Source: DAOMFM01 sp035429825
Lineage (GTDB): Bacteria > Acidobacteriota > Blastocatellia > UBA7656 > JADIYM01
Assembly: GCA_044224215.1 (NCBI GenBank)
Contig: JBGAKX010000004.1
Coordinates: 1 to 64,000 of the forward strand
DNA: 64,000 bases
Direction: 5' to 3'
In this document: in pieces, positions 37,251-46,086 of the stretch
Position numbering within the stretch: the stretch's first letter is position 1
Layout: each line of letters opens with the position of its first letter
The notes under the pieces: model-generated
Database searches by the model: none
The model's input: the letters and a program-made list of their open reading frames with translations, nothing else
Told to the model about the DNA's origin: nothing
Program-made: the position numbers and the translations under genes

Positions 37251-39971
37251 TCAGCGATCTTCGGGCAGGTCGAGCGCGGAGCGGCCCTGCCGGCCGCGCG
37301 AGATCCTGCGCGTCTGGGTAGGCTGACCGATGTTCTCGTTGCCGATCGACCCGATCCCCCCAAGCGTGAACGTGAAGTAGAACTGCGTCTCGTCGCGCAG
37401 GTTTTGCGGCAGGTTGTACGTGGCGACGTTGAACTGCACTCCGCAGCAGTCCCACGCATAGCCGAGATACGTGCGCGAGTTCACGATACGGCCGCTCGAG
37501 ATCATGTCCGCGAGATCCGTCGTGTCGATCCGGTCGGTGAAGTCGATGTTCAACCGCGTCCCGCCGTAGACGCCGCGCTGCAGGTTGCCGAGGTCGACGG
37601 CCGTGATCCACTGGTTGCCGGCGAACGTGCCGGGCTCGATCTGGCCCTTGCGCGCGCGGAACCTGCGCGAGAAGAAATACGCCTCGGAGATCTGCCAGTT
37701 CGTACCGCGCGCACCGCCAGTCATCGCCAGGTCCTTGAATCCGTTGCGCTGCACGTCGTAGTCGACCATCAGGTCGGCAAACAGCGCCGACAAGGGCCGC
37801 GCGCGGGCCAGAATGTTGATCGGCGAGAACCGGCGCTCGATGCCGCCGTAGCTGAATCCCGAGAACGTGTCGATCGGATAGAACTGGTTGCGGCGAACCG
37901 GGCTGAACGACCCGCCGAACGTCGGATCGATGAAGTACTTCTGGCGAACGGTGATCGAGAGCACTTCGTGCGGCTGGCCCGACGAGGTGGTCTCGTCATC
38001 ATCGTCGGTGTCGCCCGTCTCGTCGGAGTCCTTCGCCTTTTTTCCCGCGCCCTTTTCGTGCCGGGTGACAAAGAACCGGTTCGTGATTCCGTACTCGACC
38101 TCGTTCGTGTCGGCGATGGCGTCGCGCTCGTCGAACAACAGCGTCTGCTTGAACTGATCGATCCCCGCAAGCCGCCGATAGACGACGTACGGTTCGATGA
38201 CGTGCTTGAAGTTGGGCTCGCCGTCCTTTGTCATGTAGACGCGGCCGAGCACCGGAGGCCTCACCTCGACCGCAAACTCGAGGTAGTTGCGCGTCAGGTT
38301 GTCGCTCAGCACAAGACCTGGGTTCAGCGGGTCGAACAGTTGAATCGTCTGGGCGCGCGCGCCGGGCGGAGGATTGAGAATTCTCGGGTCGTTCGGATCG
38401 AGCGTGAAGCGCGACGGATCGTACCGGAACGCCGCCGGATTCAGGCTGTTCGAGTAGAACGTCGTGCGCAGGGCGAGCGACGGGGTAACGGCCCATCCGC
38501 CCATGTCGAACGGCAGCGGCAGCGTGAACCGCGGGTAGAGATCGAGTCGCTGAACGATGCTCGGCGTCTGGAAGACGGTCGTGTCGCCGATGCGTTCCTC
38601 GCGGCGAAGGCCTTCGGCGGCGGCGTCGAACGAAAAGTACAGCGGGAACTTCTTGAACAGCGGCCGGTCGTACGTCAGCACTTCGACCGACGGCAGGTGC
38701 CGGATGTTGATATTGACGTCGGTCGTGTTGTCGGGATTGACGATGTTCTGCTGGTTGATCGTCGTCGAGTCGCCCTCAGCGAGCAGGTTGAAACTGAACC
38801 GGTCGTAGTTGTTGTTGAAGTAGAGCGTCGACCGTTCCTGCGGATTGATGATCTCCTCGTAGGTGTCCGAGAACGTCCGCCGGAACGCGAGATTCGAGGT
38901 GATGCGCGTGTCGGCCACGGCGACCCAGCCGTGCGGCAGGTACTGAACGCCCTCGAGAAAGAACGCGCTGCCGCCCTGGTCCGGACCGGGATCGCCGAAC
39001 AACCGATCCTTGACGATGTAGGTCCCCAGGCGGATGCCCGAGCGCTCGTCCGTGCGCGCCCGGAACTCGAACCCGAACCCGAGCCCGCGAGAACTGAAGT
39101 AGTCGCCGCGGAATGTCGCGTCGGCGCTGCGCCCGAGCGTCTGGTAGTAGGCCTGGCTGTACGTGAATCCCTTCGTGTTCGAGTTTCCAAAGCGCGGCAG
39201 GAGGAATCCAGACTGCCGCTCCTTCCGATCGATGGGGATCGACGCGTACGGCAGCCAGAAGATCGGCACGCCCTTGATGTCAAAGACGGCGTTGCGCAGC
39301 CGCACGCGGTCGTTCACCTTGAGCCGCGCCTGGTTCGACTTGAGCGACCACTTCGGGATCGAGTCCTCGCACGCCGTCAGGTCGGCCTCGTAGAGGATGT
39401 ACTCGTCGGCCGCAACCTTGTCGATCCGCTTGGCGGTGTAATACAGAAACTCGCCGGTTGCGGTTCGATCCGTGAAGCCCGTCGCGTCGTAGAACGTCCC
39501 GAGCTTTGTGGCCATGTTCAACTCGGCGCGCCGGGCGGTGACGCGCTGAGAGGTGCCCTGGTCGAACACGACGTTCCCCTCGGCAACGGCGTCGTCGTTC
39601 GTCGTGTTGTACTCGACGCGGTCGGCCTGCAGCCGAATGTTCTGGTAGCGCGCGTCGACGTAACCGGTATAGATGAAGACGTCGCCGGTCTTTGTCTGCG
39701 TCGAGGATTCGATCGTGACTTCGGAACCGACCTGCCTGGTCTCCTTCGCGCCCTTCTTTCCGTTCTTGCCGCCCTTGGCATTCTTGTCGGGTGCCTGTTC
39801 CGGCGACTGCGGCTCGGCCTGCGCGGGTTTTTCAACCTGCACTGGCGCCACGGACGTCCCGGACGGAGCGGGTGGAGGCGCAAGCGGCGACTGCGCTGCA
39901 AACGCGGTCGAGGACAGCAGCGCACACGCGAAGGCGAACAAACTGAATCGTTTGGAGACACCCGGGCTCAT
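37251..39971 (-). CDS. lptD: LPS-assembly outer membrane protein LptD
   Basis: LptD, with LptE, inserts lipopolysaccharide in the outer leaflet. The 906-residue protein has a signal peptide (about 1-26), a Pro/Lys-rich linker (KNAKGGKNGKKGAK), an OstA-like beta-jellyroll (about 75-190, QNIRLQADRVEYN and ELNMATKLGTFYDATGFTDR) and a large barrel domain with many Tyr/Arg strands. A C-terminal DCCGVQF matches the conserved adjacent cysteines. A single cysteine (LTACEDS) lies at the jellyroll/barrel junction. The start is the ATG at 39971; longer readings have no family content. LPS genes lpxA and lpxI are also in the window. No lptE is visible next to it. Confidence 0.9.
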   Translation of the reverse strand: MSPGVSKRFSLFAFACALLSSTAFAAQSPLAPPPAPSGTSVAPVQVEKPAQAEPQSPEQAPDKNAKGGKNGKKGAKETRQVGSEVTIESSTQTKTGDVFIYTGYVDARYQNIRLQADRVEYNTTNDDAVAEGNVVFDQGTSQRVTARRAELNMATKLGTFYDATGFTDRTATGEFLYYTAKRIDKVAADEYILYEADLTACEDSIPKWSLKSNQARLKVNDRVRLRNAVFDIKGVPIFWLPYASIPIDRKERQSGFLLPRFGNSNTKGFTYSQAYYQTLGRSADATFRGDYFSSRGLGFGFEFRARTDERSGIRLGTYIVKDRLFGDPGPDQGGSAFFLEGVQYLPHGWVAVADTRITSNLAFRRTFSDTYEEIINPQERSTLYFNNNYDRFSFNLLAEGDSTTINQQNIVNPDNTTDVNINIRHLPSVEVLTYDRPLFKKFPLYFSFDAAAEGLRREERIGDTTVFQTPSIVQRLDLYPRFTLPLPFDMGGWAVTPSLALRTTFYSNSLNPAAFRYDPSRFTLDPNDPRILNPPPGARAQTIQLFDPLNPGLVLSDNLTRNYLEFAVEVRPPVLGRVYMTKDGEPNFKHVIEPYVVYRRLAGIDQFKQTLLFDERDAIADTNEVEYGITNRFFVTRHEKGAGKKAKDSDETGDTDDDDETTSSGQPHEVLSITVRQKYFIDPTFGGSFSPVRRNQFYPIDTFSGFSYGGIERRFSPINILARARPLSALFADLMVDYDVQRNGFKDLAMTGGARGTNWQISEAYFFSRRFRARKGQIEPGTFAGNQWITAVDLGNLQRGVYGGTRLNIDFTDRIDTTDLADMISSGRIVNSRTYLGYAWDCCGVQFNVATYNLPQNLRDETQFYFTFTLGGIGSIGNENIGQPTQTRRISRGRQGRSALDLPEDR

Positions 39972-40076
39972 AGGGACGTGTGAGTCTAGCACGCCGCGCA
40001 TTCGACCGGACACCGTGATTGGCATGGCTCGGCACGGCTGTCCGGCAGCGCGGGCAATTGAGTACAATGCCCGGTC

Positions 40077-40697
40077 ATGCCGACGCTTCGCGACATGGCC
40101 GGGAGACTCGGGCCGCTGCTGATCGATCCGCGGGTCGAGGATCCTGCCTCCGCAGATCGGCGGCAGGCTGCCGTGGCGCTCATCCTGCGTGAATCCGTTC
40201 GCGGCGGCGCCGACGTGCTGCTGATCAAGCGGGCCGACAATCCGCGCGACCATTGGTCGGGACACATCGCGCTCCCTGGCGGCCGCCGCGACGAGACCGA
40301 TGCGTCGCTCGCGACGACCGCGTTGCGCGAAACGCGCGAAGAGGTCGGGATCGCGCTCGGCGTCGACGACATTGTCGGTCGGCTTGCGCGGCTCAGTCCG
40401 CAGAATCCGCGGCTCCCGCGCATCGACATCACGCCGTTCGTGGTGCTCGCGGACGCTTCGAGCGAACCGACGCCGAATCACGAGGTGGCCGAGTGCTTCT
40501 GGGTGTCGCTCGACGAGCTGATCGCGGCGGGGCCGACCCGTGTCGTCCATCTCGAGATCACCGGCGAACGGCTCGAGTGGCCTGCGTATCCGTATCGCGA
40601 GCATTTGATCTGGGGGCTCACGGAGCGAATCCTGACCGAGTTCATTGCGCTCGTTCAGCAGATCAGGGAGGTGAGCGGACCGCATGCCACAGTTTGA
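40077..40697 (+). CDS. Nudix hydrolase, CoA pyrophosphatase-like
   Basis: The 206-residue protein has a Nudix box (about 68-92) of the CoA-pyrophosphatase form: GGRRDETD then TALRETREEVGI, with Asp where the standard box has Glu. The upstream KRADNPRDHWSGHIALPGG matches the CoA-binding UPF0035-like signature. Enzymes of this group cleave CoA into 4'-phosphopantetheine and 3',5'-ADP. The substrate here is inferred. It overlaps the 2Fe-2S protein gene by 14 bp. Confidence 0.82.
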   Translation: MPTLRDMAGRLGPLLIDPRVEDPASADRRQAAVALILRESVRGGADVLLIKRADNPRDHWSGHIALPGGRRDETDASLATTALRETREEVGIALGVDDIVGRLARLSPQNPRLPRIDITPFVVLADASSEPTPNHEVAECFWVSLDELIAAGPTRVVHLEITGERLEWPAYPYREHLIWGLTERILTEFIALVQQIREVSGPHATV

Positions 40698-41034
40698 GCG
40701 TCACGTGTTCGTGTGCACGAATCAGCGGCCGTCCGACAGTCCGCGGGGTTGTTGCGACCCGGAAGGAAAACGGGCGATGCAATCGCTGTTCAAGGCGGCG
40801 CTCGCGCGGCGGGGGTTGAAGGGACGCGTGCGCGCAAACGCCGCAGGGTGTCTCGACCAGTGCGAGCACGGACCGACGGTGGTCGTGTATCCGGACGGCG
40901 TGTGGTACGGGTTCGTCACGGCCGCCGACGTCGACGAGATCGTCGAGTCGCACATCATCGGAGGGCAGCCGGTCGAGCGGCTGCGGCTCGCCGAATCGTG
41001 CGTGAACGTCGCGACGTGTCCGCACAAGTCGTGA
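40684..41034 (+). CDS. Thioredoxin-like 2Fe-2S ferredoxin
   Basis: The 116-residue protein has Cys11 (FVCTNQR), Cys23/Cys24, Cys56 and Cys60 (AGCLDQC), which fit the 2Fe-2S thioredoxin-like fold. GPTVVVYPDGVWYGFVT and the C-terminal helix are also family-like. Cys110 and Cys116-type residues near the end (ESCVNVATC) are extra. Such proteins occur in NADH dehydrogenase NuoE/hydrogenase subunits and as stand-alone ferredoxins of unknown partner. The gene overlaps the Nudix gene by 14 bp. Its stop is followed at once by a REP-like element. Confidence 0.8.
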   Translation: MPQFERHVFVCTNQRPSDSPRGCCDPEGKRAMQSLFKAALARRGLKGRVRANAAGCLDQCEHGPTVVVYPDGVWYGFVTAADVDEIVESHIIGGQPVERLRLAESCVNVATCPHKS

Positions 41035-41121
41035 CGCAGAGCCGATCGCGTGAGCGATCGGTGGAGTCCGACGGGTCGTGCAATTAGGGGTTCCCCCGAT
41101 CCCTGACGGGATCGGCTCTGC
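41033..41121. repeat. REP-like family A, full copy between ferredoxin and helicase
   Basis: Left arm GACGCAGAGCCGATCGCGTG and right arm CCGATCCCTGACGGGATCGG with CTCTGC flank a 36-nt centre. The arms are inverted repeats, as at 1226-1320. The element fills the gap between two converging genes. Confidence 0.75.
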
Positions 41122-41128
41122 TTTCGCG

Positions 41129-43198
41129 TCAGTTCACCAGCAACGGAGGCTCGCCGCCCGGCTCGCCCTCTTCCAGCTCCGGATCGGACGGATCGGGCGT
41201 CTGCTCGTCGATCTCCCACACCTGGAACAGCGCCGGCGACACCTCGGTCACAAAGCGCGACGGTTTCTGTATGACCGTTTCGCGCGTGCGCTCGACGACG
41301 GTCAGCGGATAGCAGACCGCCAGCTGGTCGCGGGCGCGCGTGATGGCAACGTAGAACAGCCGCCGCTCCTCCTCCTCGCTGTCCGCCGTTCTGAGCGACC
41401 TTGCCGACGGAAACCTCCCGTCCGATGCCCAGATGACGAACACCGCGCGCCACTCGAGCCCCTTCGCCTGGTGGATCGACGACAGTACCAGGCGTTCGTC
41501 CTCGTCGGCCCCCTCGACGATGTCCTCGCCGGCCGTGCCGCCGGGTTCGCCGAACCGCTCGGTGTTTACGAGCGCGAGATCGCTCAGGAACGCCTCGGTC
41601 GAGTCGAACTGCGTGGCAAACCGCGCAAGCTGCCGCAGATCCTCTTCGCGGGCGTCCGCGTTCTCGTACGACCCCTGCAGGTGGTCGAGATACCCGCGCT
41701 GGAGGATCGTCTCGATCTGTTTCGCGGGGTCGCCCGCGACGCCCGGCGCGATGAGCGCGCCGACGAGCGCCGCAAACCGCGCCCAACCGTCGCCAGCGGG
41801 CGCGCTCTCCACGGCGCCTGCGCGTACGAGGGCAAGCGGATTCTCGGCGATCGCGAGCCGCTCCCAGATGCGCGCGGCTGTGCGCGCGCCAACGCGCGGG
41901 ATCAGTCTGAGGACGCGCTTCCACGCCAGCTCGTCGCGAGGATTCACGACGAGCCGGAGGTACGAGATGACGTCCTTGATGTGAGCCTGCTCGAAGAACC
42001 GCAGACCGGAGCGGATCGAGTACGGAATGTTGCGTCGAGAGAGCTCCAGCTGAAGCTCGAGCGCGTGCCAGTGCGAACGGTAGAGCACCGAGACCTCGGA
42101 GAGCGGCATGCCTTCGTCGCGGAGTTCGAGCACGCGCGACGCGACGAACGCCGCCTGCTGCTCGGCATCGCGCAGCGGCACGAGCGCCGGCTCGTAGCCG
42201 GATGCGGGCCGAATTGCGCGCAGCTGCTTTGGCAGCTGCGCCCGGTTCTGGGCGATCGACGCGTTCGCGAGCGTCAGGATCTCGGGCGTCGATCGGTAGT
42301 TCGATTCGAGCCGGTACTCCTCGGCGTCCGGGTAGCGCTTGCCGAACGTGAGCATGTTGCCGATGTGGGCTCCGCGCCAGCCATAGATCGACTGGGCGTC
42401 GTCGCCGACGACCATCAGGTTTCGGTGCGCCGCGGCAACAAGGTCGACGATCTCGGCCTGCAGCGTGTTCGTGTCCTGGTACTCGTCGACGAGCACGTGC
42501 TGGAACTGGTCCGAGATCGCGCGCGACACCTCGGCGTTCTCGAGCATCAGGCGGCGCCAGTTGACGAGCAGGTCGTCGTAGTCCATCGAGTTCCGCTCGC
42601 GCTTGCGCTGCTGGTACAGGTATTCGACGCGTTCGATCTGCGAGGCGAGCGGCTCAAAGTATGGATATGCGATCGCGAGAACCGCACCGATCGACTGTCC
42701 GGTATTGGTCGCATAACTGAAGATGTCGCGCAGCACGGCCGCCTTTGGAAAGCGGCGGGCGCGGGTATCGATCGCGGCCTCGTCGACCGCCGTGTCGACG
42801 AGATCGGCGGCGTCCTCGGAGTCGAGAATCGTGTAGTTCGCGGAGTATCCCAGCGATTCGGCGTGGCGCCTGAGCAGCCTGTTGGCGACCGAGTGGAACG
42901 TGCCGCCCCAGACACGCCGGACATCGCCGCGAACCAGCGATTCGACCCGTCCGAGCATCTCGCGCGCGGCGCGGTTCGTGAACGTCACGACGAGGATCCG
43001 CGACCCGGGAACGCCCGATTCGATCAGCCGCGCAACGCGGTACGTGACGGTCCGAGTCTTGCCCGAACCAGCGCCGGCGATGACCAGCTTGGGTCCGAGA
43101 CCGGATGCGACGACGCGGTACTGCTCTTCGTTCAGCGCACGTGCGTAATCGACCGCATACTGTGTCTGAAGCTCCCGCTTGATCGTGTACCGCTTCAT
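41129..43198 (-). CDS. UvrD/PcrA-type superfamily 1 DNA helicase
   Basis: This 3'-5' helicase unwinds DNA in repair and replication restart. The 689-residue protein has the Q motif region (ALNEEQYRVV), Walker A AGAGSGKT (41-48), Walker B/DEYQDTN, motif III VGDDAQSIYGWRGA, motif V/VI-type SSIHQAKGLEWRAVFVIW and a terminal ITRARDQLAVCYP. The N-terminus is slightly shorter and the C-terminal tail is acidic (EQTPDPSDPELEEGEPGG). PcrA or UvrD cannot be separated by sight. It converges on the 2Fe-2S gene over the REP-like element. Confidence 0.9.
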   Translation of the reverse strand: MKRYTIKRELQTQYAVDYARALNEEQYRVVASGLGPKLVIAGAGSGKTRTVTYRVARLIESGVPGSRILVVTFTNRAAREMLGRVESLVRGDVRRVWGGTFHSVANRLLRRHAESLGYSANYTILDSEDAADLVDTAVDEAAIDTRARRFPKAAVLRDIFSYATNTGQSIGAVLAIAYPYFEPLASQIERVEYLYQQRKRERNSMDYDDLLVNWRRLMLENAEVSRAISDQFQHVLVDEYQDTNTLQAEIVDLVAAAHRNLMVVGDDAQSIYGWRGAHIGNMLTFGKRYPDAEEYRLESNYRSTPEILTLANASIAQNRAQLPKQLRAIRPASGYEPALVPLRDAEQQAAFVASRVLELRDEGMPLSEVSVLYRSHWHALELQLELSRRNIPYSIRSGLRFFEQAHIKDVISYLRLVVNPRDELAWKRVLRLIPRVGARTAARIWERLAIAENPLALVRAGAVESAPAGDGWARFAALVGALIAPGVAGDPAKQIETILQRGYLDHLQGSYENADAREEDLRQLARFATQFDSTEAFLSDLALVNTERFGEPGGTAGEDIVEGADEDERLVLSSIHQAKGLEWRAVFVIWASDGRFPSARSLRTADSEEEERRLFYVAITRARDQLAVCYPLTVVERTRETVIQKPSRFVTEVSPALFQVWEIDEQTPDPSDPELEEGEPGGEPPLLVN

Positions 43199-43332
43199 CT
43201 GACGTGAGTATACGGCAGGTCGGCGAGGCTTCGAACCGGGGCCATGAGGAAAGGCCTCACACAGAGGATTGCACGTTCCTCCGCGTGAGGCCTCGCCTCT
43301 GAACCGTTGCTGTGCGTCTGCTGTGGACCGGG

Positions 43333-43566
43333 TCAGGCCGCTTCGTTGAACAGGGCCTTGAACATGTCGCGCGCTTCCATCGCACTGCGGGGCGTGCGCT
43401 TGAGGGCCGGGTTGGGTCCCGACGCCTTTGCCTTTCGAATCACTGCCTTCTGCTCGGCTCGGGCCGACTCTTCTGCCTGCCGAGCCGCGATGGCATCCGC
43501 CTTGATCAATCGTGGAGCGGCTGCCATCGTCGTCGATCCCTGCTGCGCTGCTCTCTTGGTCTTCAT
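43333..43566 (-). CDS. Small basic protein of unknown function
   Basis: The 77-residue protein is rich in Ala, Lys and Arg and is probably alpha-helical (residues about 20-50). It has no signal peptide and no motif I know. The ATG at 43566 is preceded by GGAG 7 nt upstream, which supports this start over the ATG at 43608. The C-terminus reads ARDMFKALFNEAA. It sits alone between helicase and the gap 43567-44033. A nucleic acid-binding role is only a guess from its charge. Confidence 0.5.
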   Translation of the reverse strand: MKTKRAAQQGSTTMAAAPRLIKADAIAARQAEESARAEQKAVIRKAKASGPNPALKRTPRSAMEARDMFKALFNEAA

Positions 43567-44033
43567 AATCGTCTCCAACAGCTCGGTTTCGTTCAGAAAC
43601 GCGAGCACCCTCTAAGTCTTTCCTGGTTGTCTTTCAATCCGAGAACTGAAGCTGTCGCAGATTTCTCAGCAATCTGTGTGCCATAAGCGCCGATCGAGTG
43701 TGCAATCGGTCAATCTGCCGTAATAAACTGAAAAACGGCCTGAATTGTTCGCGAATTCTCGGGGCGGATCCCGCGCGCTTGGGACGAAGTGGAGCCAGCG
43801 TGTCCCAAATTTGAGCAATGCTGCACCATTTGGTGTCGCATTTCTTGGACATCCGGCGCAGCGTGTGGCGTTTTTGTCCGGCACCGTCTGGGATCGCTAC
43901 ACGGAAACGCGCGGCTTCCGATCGCGAATCGGTTTGCACCTTGCCGCGCCGCGGCAGTATGATACGGCGTCGTCTTGCGCTCCGTTCGCGGGCGCATCAA
44001 GCCGATGTATCAAGGAAGTGGTTGGGGTCTCCT
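43567..44033. other. Intergenic region with no credible gene
   Basis: Several short open frames overlap here on both strands but none has a ribosome site or plausible composition. GC is visibly lower than elsewhere. The only feature is the promoter-like pair at 43934-43963, before the 377-residue protein gene. Confidence 0.5.
43934..43963 (+). promoter_or_regulatory. Possible sigma-70-like promoter
   Basis: TTGCAC at 43934-43939 and TATGAT at 43958-43963 are separated by 18 nt. The -10 box matches in 5 of 6 positions. The spacer contains the palindrome CCGCGCCGCGG. The leader to the ATG at 44034 would be about 65 nt. Confidence 0.35.
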
Positions 44034-45167
44034 ATGGGTGTGTCCCCCTCGGGAAAAGGTAAGCACACGCGTCCCGACGGCATGACGTCGCCGGTCGATG
44101 CGGTGTCTCCCGAGCAGGAGCGGTTTGTCACCAGCCCGATGTCTCACAGACCCGTGCCCATACCCGGGCGTCCGACGGGAAACATCGTGTCGAGCCCGTT
44201 TGGCACCGGCAGCGTTTCGTCCAAGGCGCTGCGCCCCGACGCGCCGACTCCTGCGGTTCCGCTTGCGTCGCTGCTCGAGGACGCCCAGGAGGACATGCTC
44301 TGGGGAGGCAGTGAGGCCGAGCGTCGCACCGCGCTCGAGGCCGCCGAGCAGGACCTGACGCTGTACCGACTCGCCATCGACGCCACCAACCTCACGTACG
44401 AGCAGGCGTTCACGATTCTTGCGCTCACCGTCGAGTTCTTCCACCAGGGCGAGCACGTCGAGCGTGTCGAGCAGCACGCGCTGCGAACCGCGGCCGGTGT
44501 GGTGCTCCGAATCCAGCGCATGGTCGCCGACGAGCCGCTCAGGATTCTCGCGCCGTTCTACCTGAACCAGCTCCGGAACATCTTCCAGGCGTGGCACCTC
44601 TACCGCGAGCTTGCAAAGGCGATCGACAACCGCAGCGACTTCCTCGTCCGGATGCGCGGCAAGGGCGACCGGCTCATTCTCGACAGCCTCTTCAGCGAAG
44701 AGGGACGCTCGATGCTCGCGGCCCGCGTCGACGGGTTCATCGAGGCGTGTTCGCGAATGCAGCTCAGCTCCGAGCCGCTCAAGCGCGCCGAGTGGATCGG
44801 CAAGCTTCTCATGTACCGCACCGAGAACGACGAGTGGCAGGTGCCGCCGGAAGCGTGTCTCGGTCTGTGCACGCGGCTCTTGCGCGAGATTCACGACGAG
44901 GCGCTGATGGGCGCGCTCAGAAACCTGGCGCTTGCATCGTGGGAAGGGCTCTGCAAGGAGACCAACTACCTGCGGGACATCTTCCAGGACGCGACGACCA
45001 GCGAGGACACGGTTCGCGGCGTCATCCTGATCCGCACGTCGATACCCGTCGTCGGTCCGCAGATCGAGAACGCCGACTCGGTCCCGTACTTTCCGGAGCA
45101 CAACGCGTTCCGCGATCAGGACAAGAACAAGCGCGACAAGCAGCGCATCGTTCGGCTGATCGTCTGA
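44034..45167 (+). CDS. Unknown cytoplasmic protein, 377 residues
   Basis: I do not recognise this protein. It has a low-complexity Pro/Ser/Gly N-terminus (about 1-65), then a long alpha-helical region without a signal peptide. Residues about 80-330 are rich in Leu, Arg and Glu (e.g. PFYLNQLRNIFQAWHLYREL, ALMGALRNLALASWEGLCKE), a pattern seen in HEAT/alpha-solenoid proteins. The C-terminus is basic (DKNKRDKQRIVRLIV). The ATG at 44034 is chosen because the region upstream is not gene-like. A LysR regulator follows 19 bp on, so the two may form an operon. Confidence 0.6.
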   Translation: MGVSPSGKGKHTRPDGMTSPVDAVSPEQERFVTSPMSHRPVPIPGRPTGNIVSSPFGTGSVSSKALRPDAPTPAVPLASLLEDAQEDMLWGGSEAERRTALEAAEQDLTLYRLAIDATNLTYEQAFTILALTVEFFHQGEHVERVEQHALRTAAGVVLRIQRMVADEPLRILAPFYLNQLRNIFQAWHLYRELAKAIDNRSDFLVRMRGKGDRLILDSLFSEEGRSMLAARVDGFIEACSRMQLSSEPLKRAEWIGKLLMYRTENDEWQVPPEACLGLCTRLLREIHDEALMGALRNLALASWEGLCKETNYLRDIFQDATTSEDTVRGVILIRTSIPVVGPQIENADSVPYFPEHNAFRDQDKNKRDKQRIVRLIV

Positions 45168-45186
45168 CGCCCGGGCGCTGTCGGGT

Positions 45187-46086
45187 ATGGATCTCGACCG
45201 GCTCCGAGGGTATCTCGCGTTTGCGCGCGTGCTGAATTTCACCGCCGCCGCGCGGCAGATCAACATCTCGCAGCCCGCGTTGCACGCCCAGGTCAAACAG
45301 CTCGAGACGGAGGTCGGCGTGGCGCTGTACGCCCGGGAGTCCGGGCGCCTCGTGCTGACCGAGCAGGGTCGCGCCCTGCTGATGTTCGGCCAGAACCTGC
45401 TCGACGAGGTCGAGCGGTTCGAGACCGGCCTGCGCGGCCAGAATCTGAACGAGGAGCTGCGGCTGGGTGCGGGCCTGACGGCGACGCTCTACCTGCTGCC
45501 GGCACCGTTGCGCGAGTTTCGCGCGAAGTGGCCGGACGTGGAATGCCGACTCGCGGTGCATCACCGCGCGGACACGCTCGGCATGCTGCGGACCGCCGAG
45601 CTCGACCTCGGCGTGACCTCGGTCGAACGCGTGCCCGACGACATGAAGGCGTTCGTCTGCGCGCGCACGCGCCACGCGCTGATCGTGCAGACCGGACACG
45701 CGCTCGCGACCGCGCGCAGGATCTCGCTCGCCGACATCGCCGAGTTCCCGCTGGTGCTGCCGCGGGCCGGCCTGCAGCACCGCCGCATGATCGACGATGC
45801 ATTCCGCCGCGCGGGCGTCGAGTACCGCGCCGCGCTCGAGACGGAAGGCTGGGAGGTCATGAAGCACTACGTGGCGCTCGGCTTCGGGATCGCGATCGTC
45901 AACGACCTGTGCCTCGCGCACAGCGTGCCGCCCGAGATCGTCGCGCGACCGCTCGCCGATCTGTTCCCCGAGCGCGTCTACCGGGCGATCTGGGCGCGGA
46001 AGCGGCGGTTGCCGGAACCTGCCGAGCAGTTCCTCGCGTACCTGCGGGGACGCTCCGCAAAGGGCCGCGCCGAGCGCACGGGCTAG
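45187..46086 (+). CDS. LysR family transcriptional regulator
   Basis: The 299-residue protein has the LysR helix-turn-helix at residues about 1-60 (VLNFTAAARQINISQPALHA) and a periplasmic-binding-like effector domain (about 90-290). LysR proteins sense a small molecule and usually regulate a divergent neighbour; here the upstream gene is in the same direction, so its target is unknown. Its stop shares CTAG with the stop of convergent mutL, a 4-bp overlap. Confidence 0.9.
   Translation: MDLDRLRGYLAFARVLNFTAAARQINISQPALHAQVKQLETEVGVALYARESGRLVLTEQGRALLMFGQNLLDEVERFETGLRGQNLNEELRLGAGLTATLYLLPAPLREFRAKWPDVECRLAVHHRADTLGMLRTAELDLGVTSVERVPDDMKAFVCARTRHALIVQTGHALATARRISLADIAEFPLVLPRAGLQHRRMIDDAFRRAGVEYRAALETEGWEVMKHYVALGFGIAIVNDLCLAHSVPPEIVARPLADLFPERVYRAIWARKRRLPEPAEQFLAYLRGRSAKGRAERTG

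Noticed and set aside
37404..39983. 859-residue open frame on the plus strand opposite lptD
   Set aside because: It is the complement of lptD. It is rich in Arg, Val and Glu, has no motif and no ribosome site, and high GC produces such long false frames.
41078..43207. 709-residue open frame opposite the helicase
   Set aside because: It is an antisense shadow of a clear UvrD/PcrA gene.
43634..44000. Several short frames on the minus strand
   Set aside because: They overlap each other, have no ribosome site and no plausible composition.
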